From contig NZ_JBBIXN010000002.1 in assembly GCF_037646455.1 (NCBI RefSeq), positions 868,001 through 932,000 of the forward strand: a DNA stretch of 64,000 bases. The letters run 5' to 3'. The notes beneath the pieces are model-generated. The model did not search any database, was not told the origin of the DNA, and worked only from the letters and a program-made list of their open reading frames with translations. Shown here one piece after another: positions 34,383 to 43,594 of this stretch (position 1 is its first letter; every line of letters starts with the position of its first letter). The stretch comes from Draconibacterium mangrovi_A (GTDB lineage Bacteria > Bacteroidota > Bacteroidia > Bacteroidales > Prolixibacteraceae). The position numbers and the translations under genes are program-made.

Positions 34383-35006
34383 TTTACTATTGTTAAATTA
34401 TTAATAGAGTTGGAGTCGATATCTAACTTTTCGCCATTGGAGTATGAATTCTTAATTTTGTAGTAATCGTTTTTAAAAGTTACTCTTATCGTATCAATTG
34501 TTCTTGTTCAGCATAAGCGTTATGTTTCGCTTAAGATTCAGAAATCGACTATTCACAATTTTTGGTTAAACAATAATAGTTTATAATCAATTCAAATGAA
34601 ATAGGACATTTGGACAAATCTTAATCGATTGGTTGAATATTTGAGCCAATCATTTCTTTGGATAAAGAATTGATTATATTCTGTTTGGATTGCCTGGATG
34701 TAAAATTGTTTATAGTAAAATCAGTTTTTTTGAAATTAAGGATATAATATTAGTATTAAAAAAATATTTTTAAAGTATATAGTTAAGGACTTTTTCTGTG
34801 AACCAGAAATTGTAATGATATATCTTGGAAAGATACGTTATTCAGACTGTTAACTTGGAAGATAACCTATTCTAACTTACACGAAATGGATCAATCTTCT
34901 ATATAACTTTATATTTTATTATAGTTTTATAATTTATGCGAAAGCATTTATATTTTAGAGACAAATTAAGGATATTTAGGCAAAACAATTATTTAGATAA
35001 AGTAAA
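34383..35006. other. AT-rich 624-base divergent intergenic region, no gene
   Basis: Lies between the TlpA-like gene (reverse) and the PAS-LuxR gene (forward) and should hold both promoters. It is very AT-rich, and a small palindromic patch (AAGCGTTATGTTTCGCTT) lies near 34517. No RNA gene was recognised. Confidence 0.5.
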
Positions 35007-35774
35007 ATGAATTTCGCCCTTGATGAGTTTTTTGATCCCATTCAACAAACTAAGTATATAGGATCTGAAAATTATCGAAAAATAAAATACTATCTGAAAA
35101 CTTTACAGGCATTATCAAAGGTTTGTAATCTCAGTTTTTACATTGTTGATTATTACAAGCGGTCCTTTCAGTATGTCTCACCTAATCCATTATTTCTTAA
35201 TGGATATTCTCAAAAAGAGGTAATGTCATTAGGATTTGATTTTTACCCTTTGTGTGTGCCAGAAGATGACCTGAAACTTTTATTATTATTAAATGAGGTT
35301 GGCTTCGATTTTTTCTACCAACTATCAGAAGATAGAAGAGATAAGGCGACTATCTCCTACGATTTTAGGTTAAAACATAGAAACAATAACAGTCATATAC
35401 TGATTAACCATAAATTGTCTCCATTACTACTAACGGACGAAGGAAATATTTGGATGTCAATTTGCCTGGTAACACTTTCTGTTATGAAAAAACCAGGGGA
35501 TGTTCACATTATTATGCAAGACGATTCATCGCGATATGATTTAAACATTAGAAAAAGGATTTTTGAAAAAGTTGCTAAACAAAAGCTATCTCCGAAGGAA
35601 ATAGAAATATTAAAACTTTTATCCTTGGGATATCGGTTAAATGATGTGGCGAATAAACTAGGTATTTCAAGCTCTACTGTTAAGAACCACAAAACGCGAA
35701 TATTTAAAAAGTTAAATGTAAAAACTACTGCCGAAGCAGTGTTTCTTTTTGCTAATAGCCAAGGGATTTTGTAA
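35007..35774 (+). CDS. LuxR-family regulator with N-terminal PAS-like sensor
   Basis: 255 residues. Residues about 40-175 have PAS-like character: LSFYIVDYYKRSFQYVSPN, NGYSQKEVMSLGFDFY, CVPEDDL, then a strand-rich end. The C-terminal 65 residues are a LuxR/GerE helix-turn-helix: KLSPKEIEILKLLSLGYR, NDVANKLGISSSTVKNHKTR and KLNVKTTAEAV. The sensor input is unknown. No receiver domain and no histidine kinase are adjacent, so it is an orphan regulator of the kind common in Bacteroidota. It sits in the AT-rich accessory stretch next to the hypothetical genes. Confidence 0.85.
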   Translation: MNFALDEFFDPIQQTKYIGSENYRKIKYYLKTLQALSKVCNLSFYIVDYYKRSFQYVSPNPLFLNGYSQKEVMSLGFDFYPLCVPEDDLKLLLLLNEVGFDFFYQLSEDRRDKATISYDFRLKHRNNNSHILINHKLSPLLLTDEGNIWMSICLVTLSVMKKPGDVHIIMQDDSSRYDLNIRKRIFEKVAKQKLSPKEIEILKLLSLGYRLNDVANKLGISSSTVKNHKTRIFKKLNVKTTAEAVFLFANSQGIL

Positions 35775-36095
35775 TGTTTTTGAAAAGTTATAGACTATTG
35801 GAGTCTTTTCTTAAAATACATCGAAGGAATGGGAGACATGCGTATAACACCTTTCATCCTTTTTTTTCTATTTTTTCAGCATGACGCTTGATAGACTGTT
35901 CCTGAACTTTAGCAAGTTTATAAATTTTTGTGTTAACGCTGATGGTATAGGTCGTGGCGGAATTTACAACAGAAATCCTGTCAGAATCGCAGGGATTGAC
36001 AGCACTCGTTTGACTTGTCACCCAGATAACTTTCGGGGGCTAAAATCCCCGCCTGTCCTGTAAATTTTGTCAGCCTTAGTTTTTTTATCCTGTTA
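35775..36095. other. Non-coding gap with short hairpins
   Basis: 320 bases without a supported gene. An inverted repeat CTGTCA/TGACAG spans 35978-36002, and GGGGGC with TCCCC brackets the sequence near 36035. The short open frame here (35881-36063) has no start signal or recognisable motif and was not called. Confidence 0.45.
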
Positions 36096-36419
36096 TTAGT
36101 CAATATAAGTTTCTTTTAAAACCGATTTTAACTCCTGAATTTCTGAATCTTGTAGTTCTCCAAAAACTTTTATTATTCTTTGTCTGTCAATTGTTCGGAT
36201 TTGGTCTAAAACAATCCAACCGATTTTATTGTCATGTTTAACTTTCATCCTTGTTGGATATTTTTTAGAACTTGTTGTCATGGGAGCAATTACAATTGTC
36301 CGTAAATATTTATTCATCTCATTGGGAGAAATTACCACACAAGGTCTGGTTTTCTTAATTTCGCTGCCAATGGTCGGGTCGAGATTAACCAAAATGATTT
36401 GATATTGTTTTATTTCCAT
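36096..36419 (-). CDS. mazF: MazF/PemK-type toxin (mRNA interferase)
   Basis: 107 residues, complete. The conserved opening YQIILVNLDPTIGSEIKKTRP and CVVISPNEMN, then IVIAPMTTSS and IGWIVLDQIRTIDRQRI, are the family signature blocks. MazF endoribonucleases cut mRNA at short motifs and arrest growth unless bound by the antitoxin. The start overlaps the end of the antitoxin gene by 10 bases, the usual toxin-antitoxin layout with the antitoxin first. The pair likely autoregulates through the antitoxin's DNA-binding domain. Confidence 0.93.
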   Translation of the reverse strand: MEIKQYQIILVNLDPTIGSEIKKTRPCVVISPNEMNKYLRTIVIAPMTTSSKKYPTRMKVKHDNKIGWIVLDQIRTIDRQRIIKVFGELQDSEIQELKSVLKETYID

Positions 36420-36655
36420 TCCTCCTGATTTTCATCGTCAAACACATCGTCAAATAATAAATTGTCATCTCCATTTTTAGCCATTGTTTCAAAAGCTTTT
36501 TCCCAACCTTTTCTTGGTTTTGAAATTGGTTTCAATATAATCTGTCCTTTGTCCATTATTAAATCAACAGTATCTTTAATGTTGTATCTGTCAAGCAGGG
36601 TTTTACTCAATCTTATCCCCTTTGAATTTCCGATTTTTATTACTGAAACTTCCAT
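36410..36655 (-). CDS. mazE: MazE/AbrB-fold antitoxin
   Basis: 81 residues from ATG 36653-36655 (MEVSVIKIGNSKG). The frame is open further upstream but that part is not protein-like. The AbrB/SpoVT swapped-hairpin fold is visible in SVIKIGNSKGIRLSKTLLD and KDTVDLIMDKGQIILKPI. The acidic tail (DDNLLFDDVFDDENQEEW) is the flexible part that wraps the toxin. It neutralises MazF and represses the operon. First gene of the pair. Confidence 0.88.
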   Translation of the reverse strand: MEVSVIKIGNSKGIRLSKTLLDRYNIKDTVDLIMDKGQIILKPISKPRKGWEKAFETMAKNGDDNLLFDDVFDDENQEEWK

Positions 36656-36978
36656 AGCTAATATTTTAAAAAATGTAATTACAAAGTTATAACATTTATC
36701 CGGATTTAAAAATTTGGGCCAACGGTTAATGCATGTCTCGTAGCTTTGGTTTAAGCGTTGGATTTTTATCTGCGGGAGAAAATGCATTAGATTCTTGTTT
36801 AATGTTGACTGTTAAACGGTTTGAATGTTTTAAAGTAATTCGCCCACTTTCGAACCTGGAGATGAGGTATTCGGGAGCAGGGTTAGAACAATCCGCTCTT
36901 TCAAACGAAAACATTTGTTCGGGAACCGGAAATTTATGTACTTCAAAATTAGCGGTACCGCATTAACAAGAAGGAGAT
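36656..36978. other. Gap between mazE start and GH2 gene end
   Basis: 323 bases. Overlapping open frames exist on both strands here but none has a start signal or known motif. The region must carry the mazEF promoter. No terminator for the GH2 gene stood out. Confidence 0.45.
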
Positions 36979-39900
36979 TTAGTAAAAAATTACAGGATGA
37001 AAACTTTCGCCATTTCTATCTTTGAAATGCACGAAGTATAGCCCGCTGTTAAATTCTTTTTTCAATTTTACCTGATGCTTTCCTTCACGGGAATAAGCGC
37101 TGTAGATGTCTTTAATTTTAACACCCGACAAATTATACAATTCTAAAACTACCTCTCCGGGAGTGATAAGATCAAATGCGATGTTTACATCGTCGTGCGC
37201 AGGATTAGGATAGATTTTTAACAGTGCTTCCGCCTGATATTCAGGATTCGGGGCTGATGTTGGATTTGCTGACGAACCATAAATTTCGAATTCGTAAAAA
37301 CTGGTCCAGTACCACGAAAAGTTCTCTTTAACCGTTATTCGCACGTAACGCACATTTTCAGCTATCAATTCCCCTTCCTGAATCTGCTCGTTCGAGTTAC
37401 TCTCCTGTCGATCAACAACAGAGGTCCAGTTCTCATTGTCCGCTGAAACTTCGATGATGTATTTATAAGCTCCCGCAAATTCCCAGTTAATCCTGAAATA
37501 TTCGAGGTTGTATTTCGCTCCCAGATCGACAGCCCACCATTGATTTAAGTTACCATCAGCCGCGCACCATCGTGTTGTATAGTTGCCATCATTGGCATTT
37601 GTGATAAAGTTTCCTTTGCTGCTTTCCTCCGAACTGGCCCAGGCAGGTTTATCCAGCGCCAGATTCTTTCCCTTACTTACCGTGTAGTTAATTACCGAAC
37701 CCTCCGGCAGAAGTTCGCCGGAAACAGGTTGTTGAAAGGATATCAGACCTTTGTCATAAGTACCGTAAGTTTCTTCCCTCTTGCCGGCAATAAATCCCGC
37801 ATCGCTGATGGTCTGTAAAGCATCTTCTTCACTCATGCCGAGGATATCAGGTATTTCGGAGCTGATTGCCGAAACATATTGAATTTTGGCTAATTCCATT
37901 TCATTCGACATACTGTCGACAGGAATGATCCGGTAGGAATAGCTATAGTTTTGATCGGGCCAGATGGTAAATTCGTCGTGTGGACGAGCTCCCCAGCTGT
38001 TATCGCCGCCAACGCCCATTTGCCGGTAATTAATGTTGAGCAGTGTAGCATCTTCTTTTGTCAGTTCATAGGGATGAGCTTTGTCTTCCAATTCGAACGG
38101 ACTGTAATTCAGGGCACTAAACTCGAATTGATCTCCGGCGACCAGGATACCTTTTCCGGCATCATTCACCACCTTTACCCAATCAACACCGGTGTAATTT
38201 CCGGTTTCCTGAGGTTGAATATAGGGAAAGAAGTTATCTTCAACCGATTTGGAATAAACTCCAACCTGAGCCGATAACTGCCTGTCGATATAGTTTTCGT
38301 GCGGACCTTTCCCATACCATGTAAAGCGATTCAACGCTAAAGGTAAACGAAGTACATTTCCGATCAATGGAATTTCGGGTAATCCGACACCCGGGTAAAA
38401 ACGCTCTGTAACTTCAATTTCTCCGTTCGATAAAATGCCATATTCCAAAATCAGGCTCATAGAGCTTTGTTCGGGAAAAGTGTAATAGACAAAAATCCGG
38501 ATATTCTTTTCGTTGCTGTCATCCACAATCAAAGTATCGAGCGTGCGATTTAAACTGGCGCTATTCCACGTTGCACATCTGCCGGGCATTCCGTTGCCAC
38601 GATCATTATCGAGAGGCGCTCGCCAGAAGTTTGGTGTTGGTCCACGGCTAATCAGTTCTGTTCCCCGATATGTGTAGTTATCGATCAATCCGGTACCTTC
38701 ATCAATTTCCACTTTTAGTGAACTGTTTTCAACCGACAGAACACCATTACTGAAAGTTGCAAGTTCTTCGTCGCCGTAATTATCTGTTTTTCCCACTTCA
38801 GAAGTAGCAAACGGAATTTGAAACTGGGCAGCTGCAATCTCGTGCCCGGCTGCGGCCCATAGATTATCTTCTTTAGTCGTAAAACGAATGTTGAGCCAGT
38901 ATTTTGTGCCGGGCTCCGTATCCGGTTCCGAAAAGGGAATACTCAAATCCTTACTGCTCAACGGATCCAGAGTTAACTGACTTTCTGTAAGTTGGCCGGT
39001 CTGAATCACAGTGGAGTCGGAGAGTAATTGCCAAGAAGCCGCAAACTGATTGACATTGGTAAAAAGAAAACCGTTTTTAAGTTTAAATTTTCCGTTGATC
39101 AGATCGATCGATTCCAGCTTAATGTTCTGATATACCTTTTTAACTTCATAGATTTCGGGTTGTAATGTCCGATCGGCACTGACTATACCGTTGGCACAAA
39201 AGTTACCATCGTTTGGATTGTCGCCCCAGTCGCCACCGTATTTAAATCCCTGCTCATCTTTCAGACTTTGGTCGACAAAATCCCAGATAAATCCACCTTG
39301 CAGGTTGTCGTATTTTGCAAACACCTCCCAATGTTGATAAAGGTTACCAACACTGTTTCCCATAGCATGGGCGTATTCACATAAAATCAATGGTTTTTGA
39401 TTTCCTGACTTACCGTAATTTTCAACGCTTTCAACCGAAGCATACATGTAGCTGTTCATGTCTGCCACTTCATTGTACCCCTCGTAATGCACCAGACGCG
39501 ATGAATCGAAAGCATGGATCCAATCGGCCATCGCTTGAAAATTAGATCCGCTGCCGGCTTCATTTCCCAGGGACCAGATTAATACACAGGGATGGTTTTT
39601 ATCCCTTTCAACCATGCTTTTAGCACGGTCGATACAATTTGCAGTCCAATCCGGATTGCTTGTTGGTATGCTGCCGCGAACACCGTGAGTTTCCAGGTTG
39701 GTTTCGTCGATGATATAAATGCCGTATTCATCGCATAATTCGTACCATATAGGATCGTTAGGATAATGCGAAGTACGAACAGCATTGATATTAAATCGTT
39801 TCATGATCAGGATATCGTTCAGCATGGTTTCCCGCGAAAGTGTACGTCCTGTCTCCGGATGAATTTCATGCCGGTCGACTCCCTTGAACATGATCGGTTG

Positions 39901-41025
39901 GCCGTTAAGAACCATTTGCCCGTTTTTCAGTTCAAATTCCCTGAAACCTACCTTACAGCTTTCAATTTCTGTTACCTCGCCGGAACCGTCTTTTAACGAA
40001 ATAAGCAAGGTATAAAGGTTTGGAAATTCAGCTGACCATTTTTCCGGCCCGGGAACAATCACCGAAGAATTTATCTTTGCTTCGTTTCCTTCGAAAACTA
40101 CAGGAATATTCAATGCCTCAGCAAAAACCTCGTTTTTGTTTTTATCGTAAAGTTGTACATCTAGTGAATATCCGCTTTTGTTGACCGGATCAGCGGCACT
40201 AACTTTTGCCGAAAAATTTAATGTAGCATCCGTGTAGCTTTCATCCAGATCGGTTGTATAAAAGAAATCACTGACATGGACAGAAGGTATGGAATACAAA
40301 TACACGTCCCTGAATATTCCACTCAATCGGATAAAGTCCTGATCTTCGAGCCAGCTGCCGTCGCTCCATCGGAAAACCTGGACGGCAATGGTATTTGTTC
40401 CGGCTTGTATAAAATCGGAAACATCGAATTCGGCAGGTGTGAAACTATCCTCACTGTAGCCAACAAATTGTCCGTTTATCCAAACATAAAAAGCGGATTC
40501 GACACCGGCAAAATGAAGAATGCAAGGCTTTGATGCCCATCCTTCGGGCAGATCAAATGTCCGTAAATACGAGCCAACGGGATTGTAAACAGTAGGTGCA
40601 AAAGGTGGAGAAATGTTCTCATATCCGCTCCAGGGATAGGTAACATTGGTATAAATGGGATAATCAAATCCCTGAAGTTGCCAGCTTCCGGGAACTTCGA
40701 TATCATCCCACGAACCGATATCGTATCCAGCATTGTAAAAATTCGTTGGCCGGAGTTCAGGTTTGGTGACCAGATTAAATTTCCAGGTTCCATTTAGGGT
40801 AAAATATTGGTCCGATGATCGGATATCTGTGTCAAGCGCTGTATCCGAATTATTGTAAGGAATTAGCGTACAATGTGCTTCAAGCCTGTTCAACTGAAAA
40901 ACATCGGGTTGGTTATACCATTCGTTTCCTGTAACCTCAACACTTTCCTGTGCCCCTGCGTTTATCGTCAGTTGCACTAATGCCAACAAAAGCAATAAAC
41001 CCGGTTTGAATCGTCTGTAACTCAT
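36979..41025 (-). CDS. Secreted GH2 beta-galactosidase with PASTA, F5/8C and T9SS domains
   Basis: 1348 residues. Signal peptide 1-25 (INAGAQ). GH2 sugar-binding domain (WKFNL, VPGSWQLQGFDYPIYTN), Ig-like domain and GH2 barrel: TSHYPNDPIWYELCDEYG, acid/base Glu489 in GNEAGSG, nucleophile Glu550 in CEYAHAMGNS. The beta-galactosidase small-chain domain follows (PNFWRAPLDND, WYGKGPHENYIDR). About 1054-1118 is a PASTA domain (MSEEDALQTISDAGFIAG and LLPEGSVINYTVSKGK). About 1119-1255 is an F5/8C (CBM32-like) domain with DGNYTTRWCA and WWAVDLGA. The last 75 residues (IYPNPAHDDVNIAF to the end) are a T9SS sorting domain. It removes beta-galactosyl residues at the cell surface. It is transcribed alone. 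Confidence 0.92.
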   Translation of the reverse strand: MSYRRFKPGLLLLLALVQLTINAGAQESVEVTGNEWYNQPDVFQLNRLEAHCTLIPYNNSDTALDTDIRSSDQYFTLNGTWKFNLVTKPELRPTNFYNAGYDIGSWDDIEVPGSWQLQGFDYPIYTNVTYPWSGYENISPPFAPTVYNPVGSYLRTFDLPEGWASKPCILHFAGVESAFYVWINGQFVGYSEDSFTPAEFDVSDFIQAGTNTIAVQVFRWSDGSWLEDQDFIRLSGIFRDVYLYSIPSVHVSDFFYTTDLDESYTDATLNFSAKVSAADPVNKSGYSLDVQLYDKNKNEVFAEALNIPVVFEGNEAKINSSVIVPGPEKWSAEFPNLYTLLISLKDGSGEVTEIESCKVGFREFELKNGQMVLNGQPIMFKGVDRHEIHPETGRTLSRETMLNDILIMKRFNINAVRTSHYPNDPIWYELCDEYGIYIIDETNLETHGVRGSIPTSNPDWTANCIDRAKSMVERDKNHPCVLIWSLGNEAGSGSNFQAMADWIHAFDSSRLVHYEGYNEVADMNSYMYASVESVENYGKSGNQKPLILCEYAHAMGNSVGNLYQHWEVFAKYDNLQGGFIWDFVDQSLKDEQGFKYGGDWGDNPNDGNFCANGIVSADRTLQPEIYEVKKVYQNIKLESIDLINGKFKLKNGFLFTNVNQFAASWQLLSDSTVIQTGQLTESQLTLDPLSSKDLSIPFSEPDTEPGTKYWLNIRFTTKEDNLWAAAGHEIAAAQFQIPFATSEVGKTDNYGDEELATFSNGVLSVENSSLKVEIDEGTGLIDNYTYRGTELISRGPTPNFWRAPLDNDRGNGMPGRCATWNSASLNRTLDTLIVDDSNEKNIRIFVYYTFPEQSSMSLILEYGILSNGEIEVTERFYPGVGLPEIPLIGNVLRLPLALNRFTWYGKGPHENYIDRQLSAQVGVYSKSVEDNFFPYIQPQETGNYTGVDWVKVVNDAGKGILVAGDQFEFSALNYSPFELEDKAHPYELTKEDATLLNINYRQMGVGGDNSWGARPHDEFTIWPDQNYSYSYRIIPVDSMSNEMELAKIQYVSAISSEIPDILGMSEEDALQTISDAGFIAGKREETYGTYDKGLISFQQPVSGELLPEGSVINYTVSKGKNLALDKPAWASSEESSKGNFITNANDGNYTTRWCAADGNLNQWWAVDLGAKYNLEYFRINWEFAGAYKYIIEVSADNENWTSVVDRQESNSNEQIQEGELIAENVRYVRITVKENFSWYWTSFYEFEIYGSSANPTSAPNPEYQAEALLKIYPNPAHDDVNIAFDLITPGEVVLELYNLSGVKIKDIYSAYSREGKHQVKLKKEFNSGLYFVHFKDRNGESFHPVIFY

Positions 41026-41300
41026 TGATGAATTTTTTGAAAATTCTGTGATAGCTGTAAAAATAGTCCTTTTCAGTTTTTATGCCAGCTGTTTGGCTGA
41101 ATATCTCGTTAGAAGCGCGACACTGCTAAATAATTCACGGAAGATAATAATACCTTCATCAGATAATTGAATCGGATTACGAAATTTCTTCTCCCTGGAA
41201 AGAGGAGTGAATTAGAATACGAAGACGAAGTAGTGGAGCCTAATTTTTCCTCTAAATTCTCCACCAAATCCCGCTAATACAACCGTTTGAGAATCCTTCC
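41026..41300. other. Non-coding part of the GH2/serine-hydrolase divergent gap
   Basis: Upstream of the GH2 gene start. No gene, and only AT-rich sequence, with the duplicated regulatory segment beginning at 41301. Confidence 0.45.
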
Positions 41301-41442
41301 TGCATCATAATTCATGCCGTTGCATCATAATTTATACCTCTTCCCGAAACTTATTATTGTTTAGGGCATAAATGATTAGTACTGCATCACGATTCGGCAG
41401 AACTTTACATTATCAAAATTCAACGACAAAAACTTATGCATC
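41301..41442 (+). promoter_or_regulatory. Duplicated upstream regulatory region, copy A
   Basis: 142 bases directly before the serine hydrolase start. It aligns almost without gaps to 45570-45710, which ends directly before another start codon. Internal repeats: TGCATCATAATTCAT at 41301, TGCATCATAATTTAT at 41321 (20 bases on, two helical turns) and TGCATCACGATTC at 41383. The same three positions (offset 0, 20 and 82) are kept in copy B. The spacing is what a dimeric or tandem activator site would need. It is likely the promoter and operator of the gene island. Confidence 0.65.
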
Positions 41443-42627
41443 ATGAAAAATTTAGGACTAACAATCGCAGCCATTTTTATCCTGGTTTTTTTATTCTCAG
41501 AAACCGGATGCAATTTATCTGCCCGCGCGGAACAATATAAAGTACCCGAGCAAATGAACGACGGTCTGAAAGTTGGCGATGCCTCCAAAGCCGGATTGAA
41601 CATCGAATTACTGGAGGATGCAACAAAGGCCATCGAAAAAGGCAGGTTCAAAGAAATTCATTCGATGCTTATTTATAAAGCCGACCAGTTGGTTTTTGAA
41701 AAGTATTTTGAAGGACACAAATATCAATGGGATGGTCCGAAATATTATGGTGAGCTGGTTCAGTGGACACCGACGATGCCCCACCCGATCATGTCGTGCA
41801 CAAAAAGTTTTACTTCGGCCTGCATCGGTATCGCCATCGACAAAGGTTTTATAAAAAGTGTCGATCAATCGATTTTTGATTACCTGCCCGAACGCCAGTA
41901 CCTGAAAACAGACAACAAAAAATATATTACGATTGAACACCTGCTGACCATGACTTCGGGCCTGGCCTGGGACGAATGGAACGCGGCTCATGGCGGACAA
42001 TTAACAAATGACTATGATCACCTTTATGTGGTTGAGGACAAAATAAAGGCCGTTTTGGAAAGACCATGGTGGGCTGCTCCAGGAGATTTTTTTACTTACA
42101 ATGGTGGTGGTATCAATATTTTGGGCGAGATCGTGAAAAATGCCACGGGCATGAACATGGACGAATTTGCAGCAGAATATTTATTCGGACCGCTTGGAAT
42201 CGATTCGGCATCGTGGTGGAGCTATCCTAACGGAAGACTCGAAACAGCCAGCTCATTAAGCCTTACTCCGCGCGACATGCTCAAATTTGGAGCCCTTTAC
42301 CTCAACAATGGCAAGTGGAACGGGCAACAGATCATCCCGGAGAACTGGGTAGAAAAAAGCGCAACGGTTTACCGCAACAACCACGGGATAAAGCTTCCGA
42401 TAGAAGATTCAGGCCTGAACGGATACGGCTACACCTGGTGGATCAGTGAACTGGACCGTGATGGACAGAAAATAAAAATGTACCGTGCAAATGGTTGGGG
42501 CGGCCAGGTAATCGCAGTGCTTCCCGAACTGGATATGGTGGTGGTATTCACCAGTGGAAACTGGGCCACAAAATCGAAACTGTTTAAGCTGATAGACAAC
42601 TATGTTTTACCGGCAGTTGAAGATTAG
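41443..42627 (+). CDS. Class C beta-lactamase-like serine hydrolase, exported (copy 1)
   Basis: 394 residues. N-terminal signal with a lipobox-like SETGC at about 20-24. Beta-lactamase/DD-peptidase fold: SCTK gives the SxxK motif (S118, K121), YNGG supplies the second motif, and WGGQVIAVLPELDMVVVF the C-terminal strands. The GDFFTYNGGGINILGEIV segment is typical of the esterase/EstB-like branch. It hydrolyses an ester or amide (beta-lactams, D-peptides or small esters). The paralogue is at 47961-49136 (same opening YKVPEQMNDGL versus YQVPEQTTDGL). The duplicated regulatory segment lies immediately upstream. Confidence 0.9.
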   Translation: MKNLGLTIAAIFILVFLFSETGCNLSARAEQYKVPEQMNDGLKVGDASKAGLNIELLEDATKAIEKGRFKEIHSMLIYKADQLVFEKYFEGHKYQWDGPKYYGELVQWTPTMPHPIMSCTKSFTSACIGIAIDKGFIKSVDQSIFDYLPERQYLKTDNKKYITIEHLLTMTSGLAWDEWNAAHGGQLTNDYDHLYVVEDKIKAVLERPWWAAPGDFFTYNGGGINILGEIVKNATGMNMDEFAAEYLFGPLGIDSASWWSYPNGRLETASSLSLTPRDMLKFGALYLNNGKWNGQQIIPENWVEKSATVYRNNHGIKLPIEDSGLNGYGYTWWISELDRDGQKIKMYRANGWGGQVIAVLPELDMVVVFTSGNWATKSKLFKLIDNYVLPAVED

Positions 42628-42662
42628 AACACTTCATTATACACTTTAAAATCAAAAATAAA

Positions 42663-43373
42663 ATGTTACGTATTTTTCGACATATTCAGTTTAGGCTTGG
42701 TGCTGAAAACAAGTTAAGTTCCTATTTGATTTATGCGGCCGGAGAAATTTTTTTATTGGTTGTTGGGATTCTGTTGGCCTTGCAGATCAATAACTGGAAT
42801 TCGCGAAGACTGGATAGCGAAGAAGCTGTAAAATCCTATCAGAATATCGTTCGTCAGTTAATGGAGGATCGCAGTGAACTCACCGGGGTAAGAGACTTCA
42901 ACAATTATTATTCAGGAAGGTATGAACGTGCCGGTCAGTTGATAAACAACAAGGCGACAGACAAATCCGATTCGATCGCTGTTATCATCATGGAACTTTC
43001 ACAGTATTCCGATTTCCACCGCAGCGAGAATATTTACGAAACGCTGGTCAACAGTGGGGCTATTCAACTGCTTAAAAATTCGAAAATCACAAGCGGGCTT
43101 CAAAAGCTGGAAATGACCTACACCAGCATGAATAAATTGGAAGACATACACTGGGAAATTATATTAAATGAGCTGTATCCCGAAATAAGAGGAGTGATTA
43201 ATTATGCCACACTCGAGATCATAAAACATGAAAGGCTCTATTCTGTTGAAATTCAAAATTTTCTGGTTGAAAGTATTTACCTCACAAAAGCCAAAGACCT
43301 GATTTACAACAAAGCAATTTCTGAAATAGACGCCATTATAACAGAAATTCAAATTGAACTGAAAAATCAATAA
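42663..43373 (+). CDS. DUF6090-family membrane-anchored protein
   Basis: 236 residues. Opening MLRIFRHIQFRL, then SYLIYAAGEIFLLVVG and ILLALQINNWNS, the family hallmark (one membrane helix ending QINNWN), followed by a long helical, charged cytoplasmic or periplasmic domain. Such proteins are numerous in Bacteroidota and of unknown function. It lies 35 bases after the serine hydrolase and 11 bases before the next small gene, so it is probably in the same transcript. Confidence 0.8.
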   Translation: MLRIFRHIQFRLGAENKLSSYLIYAAGEIFLLVVGILLALQINNWNSRRLDSEEAVKSYQNIVRQLMEDRSELTGVRDFNNYYSGRYERAGQLINNKATDKSDSIAVIIMELSQYSDFHRSENIYETLVNSGAIQLLKNSKITSGLQKLEMTYTSMNKLEDIHWEIILNELYPEIRGVINYATLEIIKHERLYSVEIQNFLVESIYLTKAKDLIYNKAISEIDAIITEIQIELKNQ

Positions 43374-43384
43374 AATTTAAAGTC

Positions 43385-43594
43385 ATGAAAACAAAAAAGA
43401 AAAAGAGAAACGAAAACAAGAGTTCACTCGTAATCGGAGGAACAACAATGATGGGTTTGGGTGTAGGATTTATCCTGCTGAAATATTCTGTCATGTTTTT
43501 CCTGGCCTCGTTGCTGATCGGAGTCGCAGTGGGATTGATCGCCGCTCCATTTGTAACTGAAAAACCGCAAAAAAATGAAAGCAGTAGTTTGTGA
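43385..43594 (+). CDS. Small two-helix membrane protein (family copy 1)
   Basis: 69 residues. A basic opening (MKTKKKKRNENKSS) and two helices: VIGGTTMMGLGVGFILL and MFFLASLLIGVAVGLIAAP. The same layout, with GGTTM and GVGLGLIIAP-like motifs, occurs at 45711-45908 and 58944-59135. The start has the A-rich context AAAGTCATG shared by many genes of the island. Its last 20 bases overlap the next gene. Function unknown. Confidence 0.7.
   Translation: MKTKKKKRNENKSSLVIGGTTMMGLGVGFILLKYSVMFFLASLLIGVAVGLIAAPFVTEKPQKNESSSL

Noticed and set aside
35881..36063. Short open frame in the gap before mazF
   Set aside because: No ribosome site, no motif, and it covers hairpin repeats.
36733..36966. Open frames on both strands between mazE and the GH2 gene
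   Set aside because: Both strands are open over the same bases, neither has a start signal or known domain.
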